A stretch of DNA of 64,000 bases from Pagrus major (taxonomy: Eukaryota; Chordata; Actinopteri; Spariformes; Sparidae), in NCBI RefSeq assembly GCF_040436345.1, contig NC_133223.1, positions 31,835,493 through 31,899,492 of the forward strand, read 5' to 3'. The notes under the pieces were generated by a model. The model did no database searches. It was given only the letters and a program-made list of their open reading frames with translations, and was not told the origin of the DNA. This document shows positions 7,961 to 20,039 of the stretch, one piece after another; the stretch's first letter is position 1; each line of letters starts with the position of its first letter. The translations under genes were made by a program, and so were the position numbers.

Positions 7961-10900
7961 TTAGGAGTCAGTCAGAGTCATCTGCCACATGGAGATCGGG
8001 CTGAGTCCGGTGCATGGTCTTCCCCCCAGAACCAGCAGCAGATCAGGCAGGTGCTGGGCCACATCTCCATCCTCCTCGTCGAGCAGGTCCTCATCTGTGC
8101 ACGTATTCCTGAAAGCCTTGTTCTCAAAGGTCAAACAGCTTCCGATCTGCAGTGAGTCTTTCTCCATCAGCCCCTCTTTGCTGTTGACCAGTTCTGAGGA
8201 CTGTGTGAGTGTTTTGCTGCCGTAGCATCGGTCCGGGCTGAACGTCTCCAGCTCTATACCTCCCTCTGATCCCAGAAAACTGAGCGGGGCAGGGAAGCAC
8301 TTGTTCTTGAAGGGCCTTACTCGCCCATCCAGCGGCCTGGGTTGGAGTCCTGAGCTGGAGTAGGGGCTGCTGCTGTTGGACTTGTAGCTGGGGCCCAGCC
8401 CAGTGCAGCAGTGGTGAATCTTGTCGGGGGCGTTGGAGCCTGGGAGTGTAGCTACCTGCCCCCAGGTCTGAGTGCTGAAGTTGTACCTCCACAGGCAGTT
8501 CTTGGGAGAGTTCTGGCTCTCGCCTCCCCCGAAAAGAAGCATACTGTCCTTGTAGACGGCAGCCGAGTGGCCCATCAGTCTGGAGGGACCGGACCTGGGG
8601 AACACAACCATGGGTGGCTTTAGCAGGAAGGAACAGTCAGAACAATCACTACTGAATGCACTGGCCGTTTGTCTTTTCATGTATGTAATCTCCAGCTGTG
8701 ACGGGGAAGGGGTGGAAATCCTCACATTATACTGAACACATACAACAATATACAATTATCAATATACAGTAGGGTCAAAAAGTTGGAGACCACAAGTCGG
8801 AATATTTGTATTTTGCATTTGCTTCGAGTTTAATACTTTTTAAAAAAATTAGAAATGAAAATATCAGTTGAACAGTTTGAGTGAAAATCTTCTTAGTCTA
8901 TCTCAGTATTTGGTTTGTCCCCCTTTTTGCTTTAATGACAGCATGGACTCCACAACTTTGACTCATGTGATCCCAGACAGTGTTCCACAAAGCGTCTGGG
9001 GTCTTCAAGGGCCCCCACACCAGGCATCAGGTTTTGCATAAACTTGTGGAGTCCATGCTGTCATAAAAGTAAAAGGCAGACAAACCAAACAGCATTCCGA
9101 AGATTTTCTGAAATTCAGTTACATTTTTCAAAGATTCACTCAAACGGTGAAGCTGATATTTTCATTTTTAATGAAAAAAAAAAAAAAAAAAGTATAAGAA
9201 TATAAGAGTATAAGAAGTATTTTGACTCATGGTCGCAGACTTTTTGCTTTTTGGCCCTACTGTATGGACATGACTGCATTTATTAGGGTTTGATATGTAT
9301 TTCACCATTTCACTACCAAAGTCTATAAATTAATTGATTACTAACTGATTTCACCTGATTGATCTTTTGTTCCCTGTTAAATCTTTGTTTTCTTTAGTTT
9401 TTAAGGATTGTGAGCAGGTCGAGTGAAACCAGTTGAAAACTCTCCAAATGTCACTGCAGGAACTCTGGAAGCCCTAACGAGCACTTGAGAACATTTATTT
9501 TTCTGGTGATCCATTTTCTAAGTCTGATCTAAACATGTGAAAATATATGGGGGGAAAATAGCTGAAGAAGAAAAACAAACATTTTTAGGAGATTTTTTTT
9601 TTCTTTGTGTTTATGACTTGGGAACTGAACTGAGAAAAAAAAAGCTTTGGCAAGATAAAGTTTCTTAATTTTTTATTCCTACGAACATGTCATATGTGAA
9701 ACCAAGTAAAAAAAAAATATTTTAACCTCAGTGATAGTGAAAAAAAAAATTCAGGAGAATTTTCTTTTCTATGTGTGAAACCGAGTGAAAAGAAAAAGAA
9801 ACTTGGTAACACTCGGTTACAAAACATTTTCCTGAGAAATTTTGTTTTTCATACTTATACTATAACAAAAATTCCCAGGAAAATGTTTTTTGAAAGAACA
9901 AAAAAAATGCCACGAGAAAAAAAAAAAGTTTTTCAGGTGTTTTTTAAAAAAAAAATTTAAAAGATTTTTTTTTTTTTTTAAATTAAGTGGAGCAGGGGAG
10001 TTTTAATTTCTCCATTTACACTATAATTGGCTCTAACCTGTGTTCAGCGTCACGGGTGGAATATTGTGTATTATCAGCACAGAACATGTTTTTTTTTCAC
10101 TTAGTTTCACACATGGAAAAAAAAAAGTGCTCTCCTAAAAAAGGAAAATCACTCAGTTTAACAGATGGGGAAACAAAAACTTCACTCTGGCACATGAAAA
10201 AGAGAAATTTTTATTTTTTTATGGGTTTTCCTCACACAGGACCGAAAACATTTAGTTCAGACTTAGAAAAAGGATCACCAGGGAAAACAAAGTCCTTACC
10301 TGTCCCTCAGGGCTTCCTTAAGAAACAGACCTGTTTGACAAAGAGCCAAAAATTACCACTGTCACACACGATGAGTTCAGAGAGTCTGAAAAATGCTAAC
10401 TGTCAGAAGAGATCATCTTAAACGTTGACAGGAGAGTGTGTACCTGTGGCTGTGTGCACACTGTGTCTCTGGCTTCCTCGGCTTAGTTACAACCTGCCTG
10501 ATCGTTGATATGATAACGGTTTTTGTTGTTGAATTGTGGTTTGGCACCGACACAGTGTTACGGTTACAGAATTTTTGATTTTTTTTAACTGATCATCCAT
10601 TACTCTACTAAGATTTTGATAAGAATGTTACTCTAATAAACTAAGAAAGTAATTCTTATCTATAATTACCGACGACTTTATTAATGCTTTACTTTTTAAT
10701 GTCTTCATACTACTATAGTTATTAGCTCCACTGTATAGCCTGACAGCCTCTTTATGTCACCCTGTTTGCACAGCACAGCCAGCTGAAAACTGATCCCTGG
10801 CCGTTCAGCAGGTGTTGAGTGCTTCAGTATTCATATCATTCCAACAGGATCAAGTTCCTTTTCCACCAGTTAAATGTGGACACGGCCCAATGAAGTCCTT

Positions 10901-13900
10901 TGATAAACTGCCTGTCAAGTTTGTCGGCATGGGCTGATGATTCTGACCTGGATGCAACTTACATGTACTGCAGGGCCGTGCTATATCGTTCATGATAATA
11001 TCAAATGATGTCAGAAAAATGTGTCTTATCACGGTTTTTACACAAATGTATGCTTTTCTGAGATTTGAAGCTGACAAGTTGACAAATCAACCTGCAATGA
11101 CATACATCAGTAGGCCTGGTAGAAAATAAGGTTGTTGTTGAAGGCAGCAGAAGTCTTTGAGGAACCATCTAGCCAGCGTTAGAGTAGCAGCATGTTGCAC
11201 GGTCAATACTATGTTTAACTGTTGACCCAAGCTAACTCCTGAAAGGGACAAACTGACAGATGACATCTGTACTCACTTGTTTCTGAGGGAAGTCCACATG
11301 TGGCTGGTGGAATTCCACTTCCAGAAGTCCCTCTGCTCCCTCAAGCCTTTCAAGCCCCCGAACAGGTACATGCAGCTCTGGTAGGCCACGGCTGAGTGGC
11401 TGTGTCTGGGGCCCGGGCCTAATGAGCCCTGCTGAGAACCATGCAGTAGGGACCAAGCCATGGTATCTGTCATGCATATAAATACACAAATTAAAAAAAT
11501 TACACCCTTTTACTGCATCTGTCTCATCATCAGTAGAATCTGGTTGATAACTGACTTACGCCTGAAATAAAACAGGAGAAGCAGTATTTACATCTATTTC
11601 TGTGTAGTTTTGGAGAAGAAATTCAAACTCAGTATTTTGATATTTATGATATCAATGAGGTAATAATATAAACTCAGAAATGTTTATTTTTCCATAAGTG
11701 AATAAACAAGCTGTTCTCAGAGGAAAATAATGTCCCAGAATACTGTTTAAAGCTGGAAAGTTGGCAGGGTCCGCCACATATAAACAAAGTAAAACAGTAT
11801 AAATTGTGTTGACCTTTAAGTTCAGTTTGTTTATTCAGTCATGAAAACAAAGAGTTTATTTAGGGATAAAAAAAAAGGCAAAATTCTGATGACAATTTCT
11901 TCCCAAAGACACTGCGAGTGTTTTTGTGTTGCTTTTGTCCCCTCAGTGCTGCCAACTTAATGTAATAATACAATAGATTCAAATAAGAAGAATATACACT
12001 GTGCATCCTTGTTTAGCTGTACCAAGAATTAGAGTACTACATGGTAATAAGAGCAACTCAAACTCACCAAAATCCAAACTCCAAAAGTCCTGCGAGGATC
12101 CTTTCATGTCTACGAAACCTCCGTACACCAGCATGGCAGAGCCGACCACCACGGCACTGTGCCCTTTTCTGTTGGTCGGCGTTTGGGTCTACACACACAG
12201 ACAGACACACAAGCATGAACACACAAATGTCTGTAAGAGTTGGCAGATTCATTACTAACAAACCCAAGGACTCTATTATCACAAGTGACTTAAAACTATC
12301 CTCAATTTTTGTGTTTTGTATTTTATTCAGTGTTTTAATGTTGCTTTTTGTCTTGTTCAGGTTCTATGGAGCCAACAGAACTGCAGATCAGATGTCTGCC
12401 ATGATTTGGACCGGGTACACCTGAACAGGTGCTGCTGTGTTCAAGACAACTGGGAGCTGAAAAGTTTCTGACTTCCATGTTGAACAAAATCCACTTTCTG
12501 GACTCTGGACGTGCTGAGAGCTCAAGTTCCTCTTTGAGTCTAACAAATTGCCTGTTTATTAATACAGCATCTACCACCACAGATACATACACCTGTGGAA
12601 ATCTCTTTTCATACATTTACCCTACGATAAATTATGTTTGTGATACCATCACATATCAAGTCATTCATTTAAATGTATTTGTCATAAAACTGTTACATTT
12701 GTGAATAAAAACATTAAAGCACTGATCAATAAAATGACTTTTCTTGGGTTTTGTTCAGGACTGTAACGTGTTTCTCTCTGAAAGCCTTGTTGTTGTCACT
12801 TCTGATGCTAACAAAGCTGTTTTTCTGCTACAGACTGAAGCTGGAATGTAAAACAGGGTCATTTCCAGAAAGGACCGCCTGTATCTGATGGCAATCTTGT
12901 TGTTTTCATTCACCAGCTAACTTCAGTACAGCACATAGCACACTAATGTGTTGTTAATTCTTCTCATCACACTCCCAAAACATGTAATTATTTACATGGC
13001 AATGTTGTGTATGATCAGTTTAAACAGGGTTTAATCCTTGATGACTGTTCTCAGGAAGAATGCAGAGAAAGAAACTTGGCACCAGGTTTCATGTCATCTG
13101 TTACTACTTCAGATCATTGCCATATGAAAGGAGCTCTGTACCTGAGGGGAGCTCGTCTTTCCCTGGCAGTGAACCCACTTCTGCTTTGCTGGAACACACA
13201 ACAAAGGGAAATTAAAATAAAGCAGAGTTTCCAGAGATCAATTATACATTAATGATTACAAGTTATCGTCATGCAGACAGCTGATGGCGATGTATTGACA
13301 GGTCGCTTTGGATTTCTTGGTCTGAAGTATGTGCAGATTTTGAATCATTATCTCACATATTATGGTATGTTCTGGCCCTCCAGTGGCAATGTTCTGCACC
13401 AAAGTTTAATAATAGCTAAAATATTGTCGTATAAAAGCTGAATTGGACATGCAAACAGTCCTTATGGCTGATTATTTTACTCTGACTGAATTAAACCTTT
13501 TATAATACGTGGCATGGTGGAAATATTTACTGCACAAACCAATATCAAGTACAAGACAGCAGGGCTGAAATAAAACTTCAAAGCCTCTACCTTTGCCAAG
13601 GTGATCAATGTCCAAATCAGTATCTTTTACATGTCACAAGTCATATCATATTGATACAGAGTGCTACTGTGCACCGGGACTGGAAGGGAAGGCAGCAGAT
13701 ATTGCCAAAGTTGCAATAAAAATCATTATTTTATGATCTAATTCTGTGGTGAAAATTTTTCAGTTACACCACTGAAAATGTCTGTGAAAATGAAGGTCTG
13801 CTTCGAGATTTAGGAAATTATTATTTAAAACAGTAAGAGTGGCAGTAAAACTGTATTTTTATTTGTATAAAATTTTGCAATTAATCTGTGGTTCACCAGC

Positions 13901-15131
13901 GTGCCAAACCTGGTGGAGGTGGTGCTGGAGGGTCTGTATGGATCAAGGATGAACTGCGTTCCGCAACAGAGCATTTCTGCTCCGTGTGCACAGATGCTAT
14001 TCTGTCACTGAAGCTTTGAAGATGGTATTCAGGACAGCCCTACAACACAAGTGCTGATAGATTTAGAAAAGGAGCAGGTGAATGAGGAACAATTAAAGCT
14101 GTGTTGAACCAGGGGGAGACACAGGAACCAACAAGTTGTGGTATTTGCAGAGCAGGAAGCATGTCCTGTTAGTGTGTCTCCAGGACATTTAGCTAATGAA
14201 TAGTAGGAAGTCTCCTTGACACAGTTAATCTTTACATAATTAGTATTTGTCAGCATAAATTAATCATTTTAATGTTACTTTTGGTTGAAAAGCTGACTTT
14301 AACGTATAATTTGGGGCACAGGTTTCACACACAGCTGACCTACGGGACTGAATATTTTCACAGGGGCTTGGAGGCGTGGGACCTGAACCGACATGCAACA
14401 ACAGGTTTTGTCTGTCAAGCCTGAGCATTTGCACAGAACATCGCAACACTGGCTGCCAATAATACAGTAGGTGTACCGTGCAGTGAAACTCACCGATGTC
14501 AAACACCCAGAGGGGACATCTCAACTTGGTGTATGCAGAATCCAGCATGCCTCCGAACACGTACAGGAAGCCCTGAAAAGGTCGGAGCTGGTGAACATAT
14601 TGAACACACTGACACACAAAGCAGCGTAGCATTAGCAGAGAGATTTGAGCAACATATGATTGTGAGTTTGTACCTGATGAGCCACCATAGAATGTTCCTC
14701 GAGATCATCTGGTGCAGCTTCACTGGTGCAGTTTAACTCCGTCCACTCGTCACACACTATAATAGCACACAGAGTCAGACGTTTGATTAGACGCAGCATG
14801 CACATTTTATACGGGGGCAGTTCTCTATATATTTCATGCATCATTTAAAATACGGTACACTGTTTTAAATTCAACAAATCCTTATTTTTTGGCATACGGT
14901 GGTAAAAATCCTACTAGTCTCAATACTAAAATAAATGGAGCAACAGTTGTGACTCTAGCTCTTACCCACGCTGTACCTCCAGAAGTCCCTCAGACAGCGG
15001 TTGTCTCTTCCTCCCAGGATGTAGACATTTCCGTCGTAGCTGCAGCAGGCGTGCTTGTAGCGGTCACATGGCGACCGGCTGCTCTGAGGGAGCTGAGTCC
15101 ACAGGCAGGGACTTTGACTCATAGCTGGCAT
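7961..15131 (-). CDS. Kelch-repeat propeller protein (7 coding exons)
   Basis: Coding exons, 5' to 3' on the minus strand: 15131-14966, 14756-14674, 14572-14494, 13188-13142, 12188-12068, 11466-11277, 8594-7961. They total 1320 nt (439 residues plus TAA). All introns have GT/AG borders and the phases match. The start is the first of two nearby in-frame ATGs (MPAMSQSP), with an in-frame TGA just upstream. Six kelch blades can be traced by their YxxGG and W motifs: YILGGRDN, YVFGGMLD, LVYGGFVD, YLFGGLKG, LLFGGGES and a last LLLVLGGRP...MWQM. Between blades five and six lies a ~110-residue Ser- and acid-rich insertion (about residues 285-410) with the run DEDLLDEEDGD. There is no BTB, F-box, signal peptide or membrane segment. 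Family knowledge suggests protein binding through the propeller. I cannot name the orthologue. Confidence 0.85.
8767..9262. mobile_element. Tc1/mariner-type fold-back MITE
   Basis: The element starts CAGTAGGGTC and ends GGCCCTACTG, and it is flanked by TA on both sides (8765-8766, 9263-9264), the Tc1/mariner target duplication. Much of its length pairs with itself. For example TGACAGCATGGACTCCACAA near 8936 is the complement of a stretch near 9045, and TTGGTTTGTC matches GACAAACCAA inverted. It encodes no transposase, so it is non-autonomous. It sits in the last intron of the kelch gene, between 8594 and 11277. Confidence 0.85.
9540..10240. repeat. Diverged A-rich repeat related to the satellite
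   Basis: This is A/T-rich, low-complexity sequence with strings such as TGTGTGAAACCGAGTGAAAA (9772) and the inverted TTTCACTTAGTTTCACACATGG (10092). These recall the CATGTGTGAAACTGGTACTGAGTGG boxes of the satellite. The two halves face each other around ~9950. The open frames here (such as 9775-9960 and 9987-10421) are lysine/phenylalanine-rich products of the repeat and do not look coding. Confidence 0.4.
10850..11010 (-). mobile_element. Possible retrotransposon integrase scrap
   Basis: On the minus strand an open frame contains a CxxC motif (PCSTCKLH), then PxPTNLTG, then DFIGPCPHLTGG. This resembles the zinc-finger end and start of the catalytic core in Ty3/Gypsy-type integrases, where CxxCQ is followed by DFIGPLP. 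Only about 50 residues are recognisable and no flanking pol sequence is seen. It lies in an intron of the kelch gene. A chance match cannot be ruled out. Confidence 0.3.
11597..11880. mobile_element. MITE-like repeat, GTAGTTTT family, copy 1
   Basis: It matches 36356-36655 along most of its length: TAGTTTTGGAGAAGAAATTC, GAGGTAATAATATAAACT, GGCAGGGTCCGCCACATATA, TTATTCAGTCATGAAAACAA. The terminal inverted repeats clear in the other copy are eroded here, so this is the older or truncated member. It is in the intron between the kelch exons at 11466 and 12068. Confidence 0.7.
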
Positions 15132-18100
15132 CGTCCACTGTCACTGGACCATTTCCTGGAAGAAGCAAAATCAGAGTATTTAGAAAAGTTACCGAATATT
15201 TTTCAGTGCGAAATGTTTCACTTTCACTACTTTTATTCCCTTTTATACTGTCATATGAATATGCAGACAAACTTAATTGCTTGCAAATAAATAATAAGTA
15301 TTTTTGTACTTTGATCATGCAGTGGTGCGAGTCTCAGAGACACACAGGAAGTGAAAGTCATAGAAGTGCTGCGATAGCTCGATTCTGTTGTTCCCACCAT
15401 TAGAGCAGTTTTGTGTCAGTTCAATTCAGCTCATATGCTCTTTTCTAATCACACATAGAGTTTATCTTGATAAAATCCTCATGAATTTATAACATGAAGC
15501 TTTTCATATGTTCCTGGAGAAGCTTGGCGCTGCTTCTTCTGCAAAAATGAAGTTAAAGGGACCATCACCTGCAGGGAGGGCCTTCTCTCCTGCCTGTGTG
15601 TGTGTGTGCTATCTCTGTCTATTTAGACACAACTCACAAACATGTGGAATAAGTACATAATTTGAAAAACACAGCCACAAACAGCAGTGATACTATCTCT
15701 AATATGGGGCAGATTTTGTTTTTTTCCCACGTTGGTGAAATTGAGAATAACATCCTGTGGCTGCGGCTGAAATGCAGCATGTGAACCACAAAATAACAAC
15801 CAGTGGAAAACCTGCTTCAGCACACTATAAACTACAATCATGCTGAGATAATGACAGTCAGGTGCTCTGTGACATTATGGCTCTGACGACAGGACGAGCG
15901 GGCTTCTGTTTAATGATCTGTTATCTTTCCACATGTGACGATACCTGATATCCTCTGTATCTCCAGCCGCTGGAGCCTACAATGACGAGACTGGTCTGTG
16001 TGTGTTAGTTGTTATGGTTGTGAAGAGCTGGTCTCCTTTGGGTGTTCTGCTGGGACTGTGACTCACAGAGCACCTGACTGCTGCTGTTGGCTCTGGTGTC
16101 AGGAGGGAAATACACCGCCATAAAAAGAGTGTGAAGCATCTCTCCGGGGAGAAACTCTCTCGTCACCAAATGTTCTCGTACAGTAGAAAACCCATCAAAC
16201 TATAAGATCATGATTATTAATATCTGAGTTTTTATTTGATTAATTTGGTTGAAAAATATAAATTTACAACACTTTCAGTGTCGCAGTCACTTAGATGAAC
16301 ACTGAGACTAATATCAGCTCTGTGGATCTTCTGGATGAAATAAAAATAATGATGCAACACCAGTGAAAGTTACATTTTATATTGATTCTCACTGTAGCCA
16401 AGCTTTAATTAATGGCCAGCTGTAAACCTGTAGTACAACAAAAAATAGTTTAAACAGAAAAAAAATCACAATATTGGGGTTTAATTTTAAAAAAACTTAT
16501 AGAGAAACAGTTAATCTACTTCTTTGGAAAATATTAAAATCAAAGCCTGTGGTTTGTGGTGCGATACCACTGATTTCCTTTCCAATCTGATACCAAGTAA
16601 AACCCAGGATGGTGTTGCAGATACAGATACAATACCAGTACTTTGTACAAAAGCTTAAAAAAAAGGCATTACGTAATTTTAAGAATGAGAGAACTCCCGT
16701 TGTTTGAACATCAACACACAAACGAAACCTAAACAGCCAAGAATCACTTTCCCACGGTCAGTGACGGTGATTAATGTCACCAACAGCTACACTCTCTGTC
16801 TCTGTTCCTAGATAACGCCTTTCCTCTCCTCTTCTTCAGACACAGCTCTATAACCTCATTCTGCACTGTGATTTAATCTCAGATGCTTAACAAGGTTTGT
16901 GGTGTGTCGTGGTGTTGCTGTCCTGACAACATGACTGTGGTCAGCTATCGTCAGTGTCAGCACTCTTTCAGCGGCACCTTAAGCATTTATAGAGCTGATT
17001 TGTTTGTTTGTGTAAGAATAGATCGATCAAATCTGTCGATATTGACCTATCACAGATATATTGGTATCGCAAACTGTAAAATATCCTGCCTCCGTTACAT
17101 ATGCATCTTTGTGACTCATGTATCCACCTCTAACTAAACCACATAGATAGCTGTAGCCTTTGAAGAAGCCATAACTGGTTTGTGACGACGGACTCAGTGG
17201 AAATATTCATTGAGAAAACTGATGACTCGCTCCAACAAACTTTTACAATATTCATGAGGAAACAGTACATGTGAGGGTGGGGTTAACATGCTCTTACTGT
17301 TACAACGCAGTCATTTTCCAGGAGGAACATTGAGCTTTTCCACAGTGACACACTGACAATAAGCTGCTGCAAAGTTATCTCACTCTTGACCTTGCCAACG
17401 TTGTGGTTTCTTTACCACGTCTTATCAAGGTGTCACATGAGCAAACAGCTCGGAGGTCGTGACATTGTAGTAACACACCTCGCTCCCCCTTGTCCAAACA
17501 CCTCATTGTTACCTGTATAAAGAGCTAATGCGGTTTGTTTGTTATTAGAGATAAAAGAAAAATGTCACACTTCATTCATAGGAAAGTGATTGAGCAATGC
17601 GATCAGTAACTGTAACTGTATAGCAAGATATTTACATTCTGGCGAGATATAACAAATAAACACTTGAGCTCAGTCACAGATTTAAGTACATTAATACCAA
17701 ATTAATTTGACTCATCTGATACCTTATCTTTAGTAGATTAATTCACTGATTCGTGTTTAATTTTCTAATCAATCTAATCAACAAATAACTAATACATTAG
17801 GAAAACATCAACCCACACTGATAAAAAGTAAGTGGTTTGGGTTTAGTAACTTAATGATTTGGAGGACAAAGTTTGTGTACGCTTTAAACTGTAAGACATT
17901 TCTATTAGCTTTGCTCCTCTAAGTGAGGTGGATAAAGGGTCAACAACAACAGTTTAACAAAGTCTTGATTATTACTAACTTATTGAATTGTAAGATGTGT
18001 CTATTCTTCTGGTAACACAGTGTATTTGCAATACATTTCATCAAATGGCTGTGTTTCTATCTAATACCCCGAAATAGACTGAATTAAATAAACACAATTG

Positions 18101-19805
18101 AGCAACAACACTGATGCAGCTGGTCAAATACTTGTGCCAAAGATCTGTTAAAGAGGCAAGATGTTTTACAACTTAACAATAAATTGTCTAAAATGACATC
18201 AGGCCACTGAAACAATTAACTTCCCTGGGATTTTAATAATTATCTTTTTCTGTGTTATAACAACAAGCTTTTATATTTGACGCATATCGGCCCACATGAA
18301 TAACGATACTTGCAATGTTATGACATTTTCGGTATGTTAACCATCTCAGAAAACATCCCGGTTTCACAATATATGGTTTTGCACAATCATTATTAATATT
18401 ATTGTCAGTTACAATGACCCATAAGGTTTTTATCGGTTGAACAAACACTTTATCAGAATTTGGCAAAATATCATTTCCTGATAGACAAAAAACTTGATAT
18501 AAAACACTAACATCATGGTAGAAGTCTTTACTGTACACAAGCAAATGTACGAGTACTTTGAATTAAAGACTTGGTGAAGAGGAGCAAGATTTTATAAATA
18601 AGTCCACGTTGTCTTGTCTGATATTTCGCTATAGATTCAATTTGTTTAGCTTTAATCTGTCTGTGGTACTCACTGAAACTTCTCTTCCTTCATGGAGCTC
18701 CTGTCGTGAAATCCTCACAGAATCGGTTGTTCCCACATGTATCTGTGTTTTTGTTCGGTGTTGGTCAAGTCTCTGCCTGCTTGTGAATGCTGTGAATTAA
18801 TGAAGGTTGGTAAATGTCAGTGATTGCAACACAATGTGTCATCATCCTGGTTGGAGTCATGTCGCTGCAACAACTTAATTTGGATGCAAATTCAAGTTAA
18901 TCTCAGTTTACCACACCAGCAGGAAGTAGCGTGGAAAAGTACAGCTCAGACACAACATGGCACACAAACAAGTGCCTTTGTTTTTATTCAGGACAATGAC
19001 AAAACCTGAATGTTTTGATGAATAAAATATCAAATATCAAGTGTTTTCTTGTTTGCTGTGATAAAATATCACTTTCCTTTCAGAGACTTCACATCTGAGC
19101 TCCTTTTCAACACTTACTGACACACCCAGTACCAACACACTGTCATCATATGACGTCAGAACCAGTGGTTAGCCCAAATACACACTTTGGACCAACTCCT
19201 AGCTTAACTTCTAGTATCTTAAACTTCACGTTACATTAAATTATTCCCTTCCGGTGCCGTGCAGACTTTCTCCTCCTCCAAGAGGACCAACTTAACTCCC
19301 TTTAATATAACTTAAACATCGATTGGCTTAATATCTTTGACGCTAAACATAATTATTGCGTGGAAAACATCTTTACGAGGCATCAAAGCTAACAAACATT
19401 AGCTGCTGCTAACGTCGGTCAACACCATGACAACCGCTTCGGGAGGAATGCGACCCGTTAATTCAGGGTCCAGTTTCCTGGCAGCATCAGTCGCGTCCAC
19501 TGAGCTGTTTACTAGTTAAAACCAAGTAACTAACGTTGTTTGAGTAAGTTGTTACTGTAACAGTCTGATGAATCATCTCGACGAGGCTGAATAATAACGG
19601 GAAAGTTGAAGAAGGAGAAAAAAGAGGAAACGAGGAGACGAGGAGACGAACTTTTCTGGAGCTTCTTCGCAACGTTATTTGGTAAAGTAAAGATACACGA
19701 CAGCTCAAATTTCAAAGTCAAACTGTCTGCGTACTGTAAAATAGTGTGACAGGCTGTTCATGTGTTAGAAAATGCTGCTGTAACATAAAAAAGATGTGTT
19801 ACTTA
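14757..19805 (-). other. Kelch gene 5' introns: no further coding exon seen
   Basis: Apart from coding exon 1 (15131-14966, with acceptor after 15156), this stretch is intronic. It holds a short TG run near 15595, a decayed repeat at about 16540-16660 (GATACCACTG, GATACCAAGT, GATACAATACCAGTACT) and unremarkable AT-rich sequence. No frame here has vertebrate-like splice borders that join the kelch reading frame. Confidence 0.5.
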
Positions 19806-19810
19806 CTTAC

Positions 19811-19930
19811 GACGCGGCTGCTCCGTCCCACTGGTGTCTCTCTGTAAACGAAGCCGTGCTGCGTTCAGGGTCTCTGCGTAAACTGCGCCCCCGCCGTTGG
19901 AAAGATGGTGAAGATAACCGCGATGCCTGG
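19811..19930 (-). promoter_or_regulatory. Probable first (untranslated) exon of kelch gene
   Basis: On the minus strand a GC-richer segment ends in a strong donor, CGCGTC|GTAAGTAAGT, at 19811. The first coding exon starts at an acceptor (TTGCTTCTTCCAG) at 15156/15155, with 24 bases of leader before its ATG, so the two are likely spliced together. The transcription start cannot be fixed. A CCAAT-type sequence (GACCAATCAG, plus strand) lies upstream near 20058. Confidence 0.45.
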
Positions 19931-20039
19931 TTGGACGTAACATTGCAAAAGTGGACAATTACAGAAATATAGTGATATTTATATTGTAGATGAGATTGCG
20001 CCATGAAACGCACTCTACATGGAGTGTGACTCTTAAGAA

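Noticed and set aside
7931..8623. Plus-strand and alternative minus-strand frames over the last kelch exon
   Set aside because: They are shadows of the 211-codon terminal coding part of the kelch gene, which carries recognisable blades in the chosen frame.
19427..19522. Small plus-strand frame (MTTASGGMRP...) near the kelch 5' end
   Set aside because: It is only ~31 codons, its opposite strand is also open, and no further exon joins it. It is likely an accident of locally GC-richer sequence.
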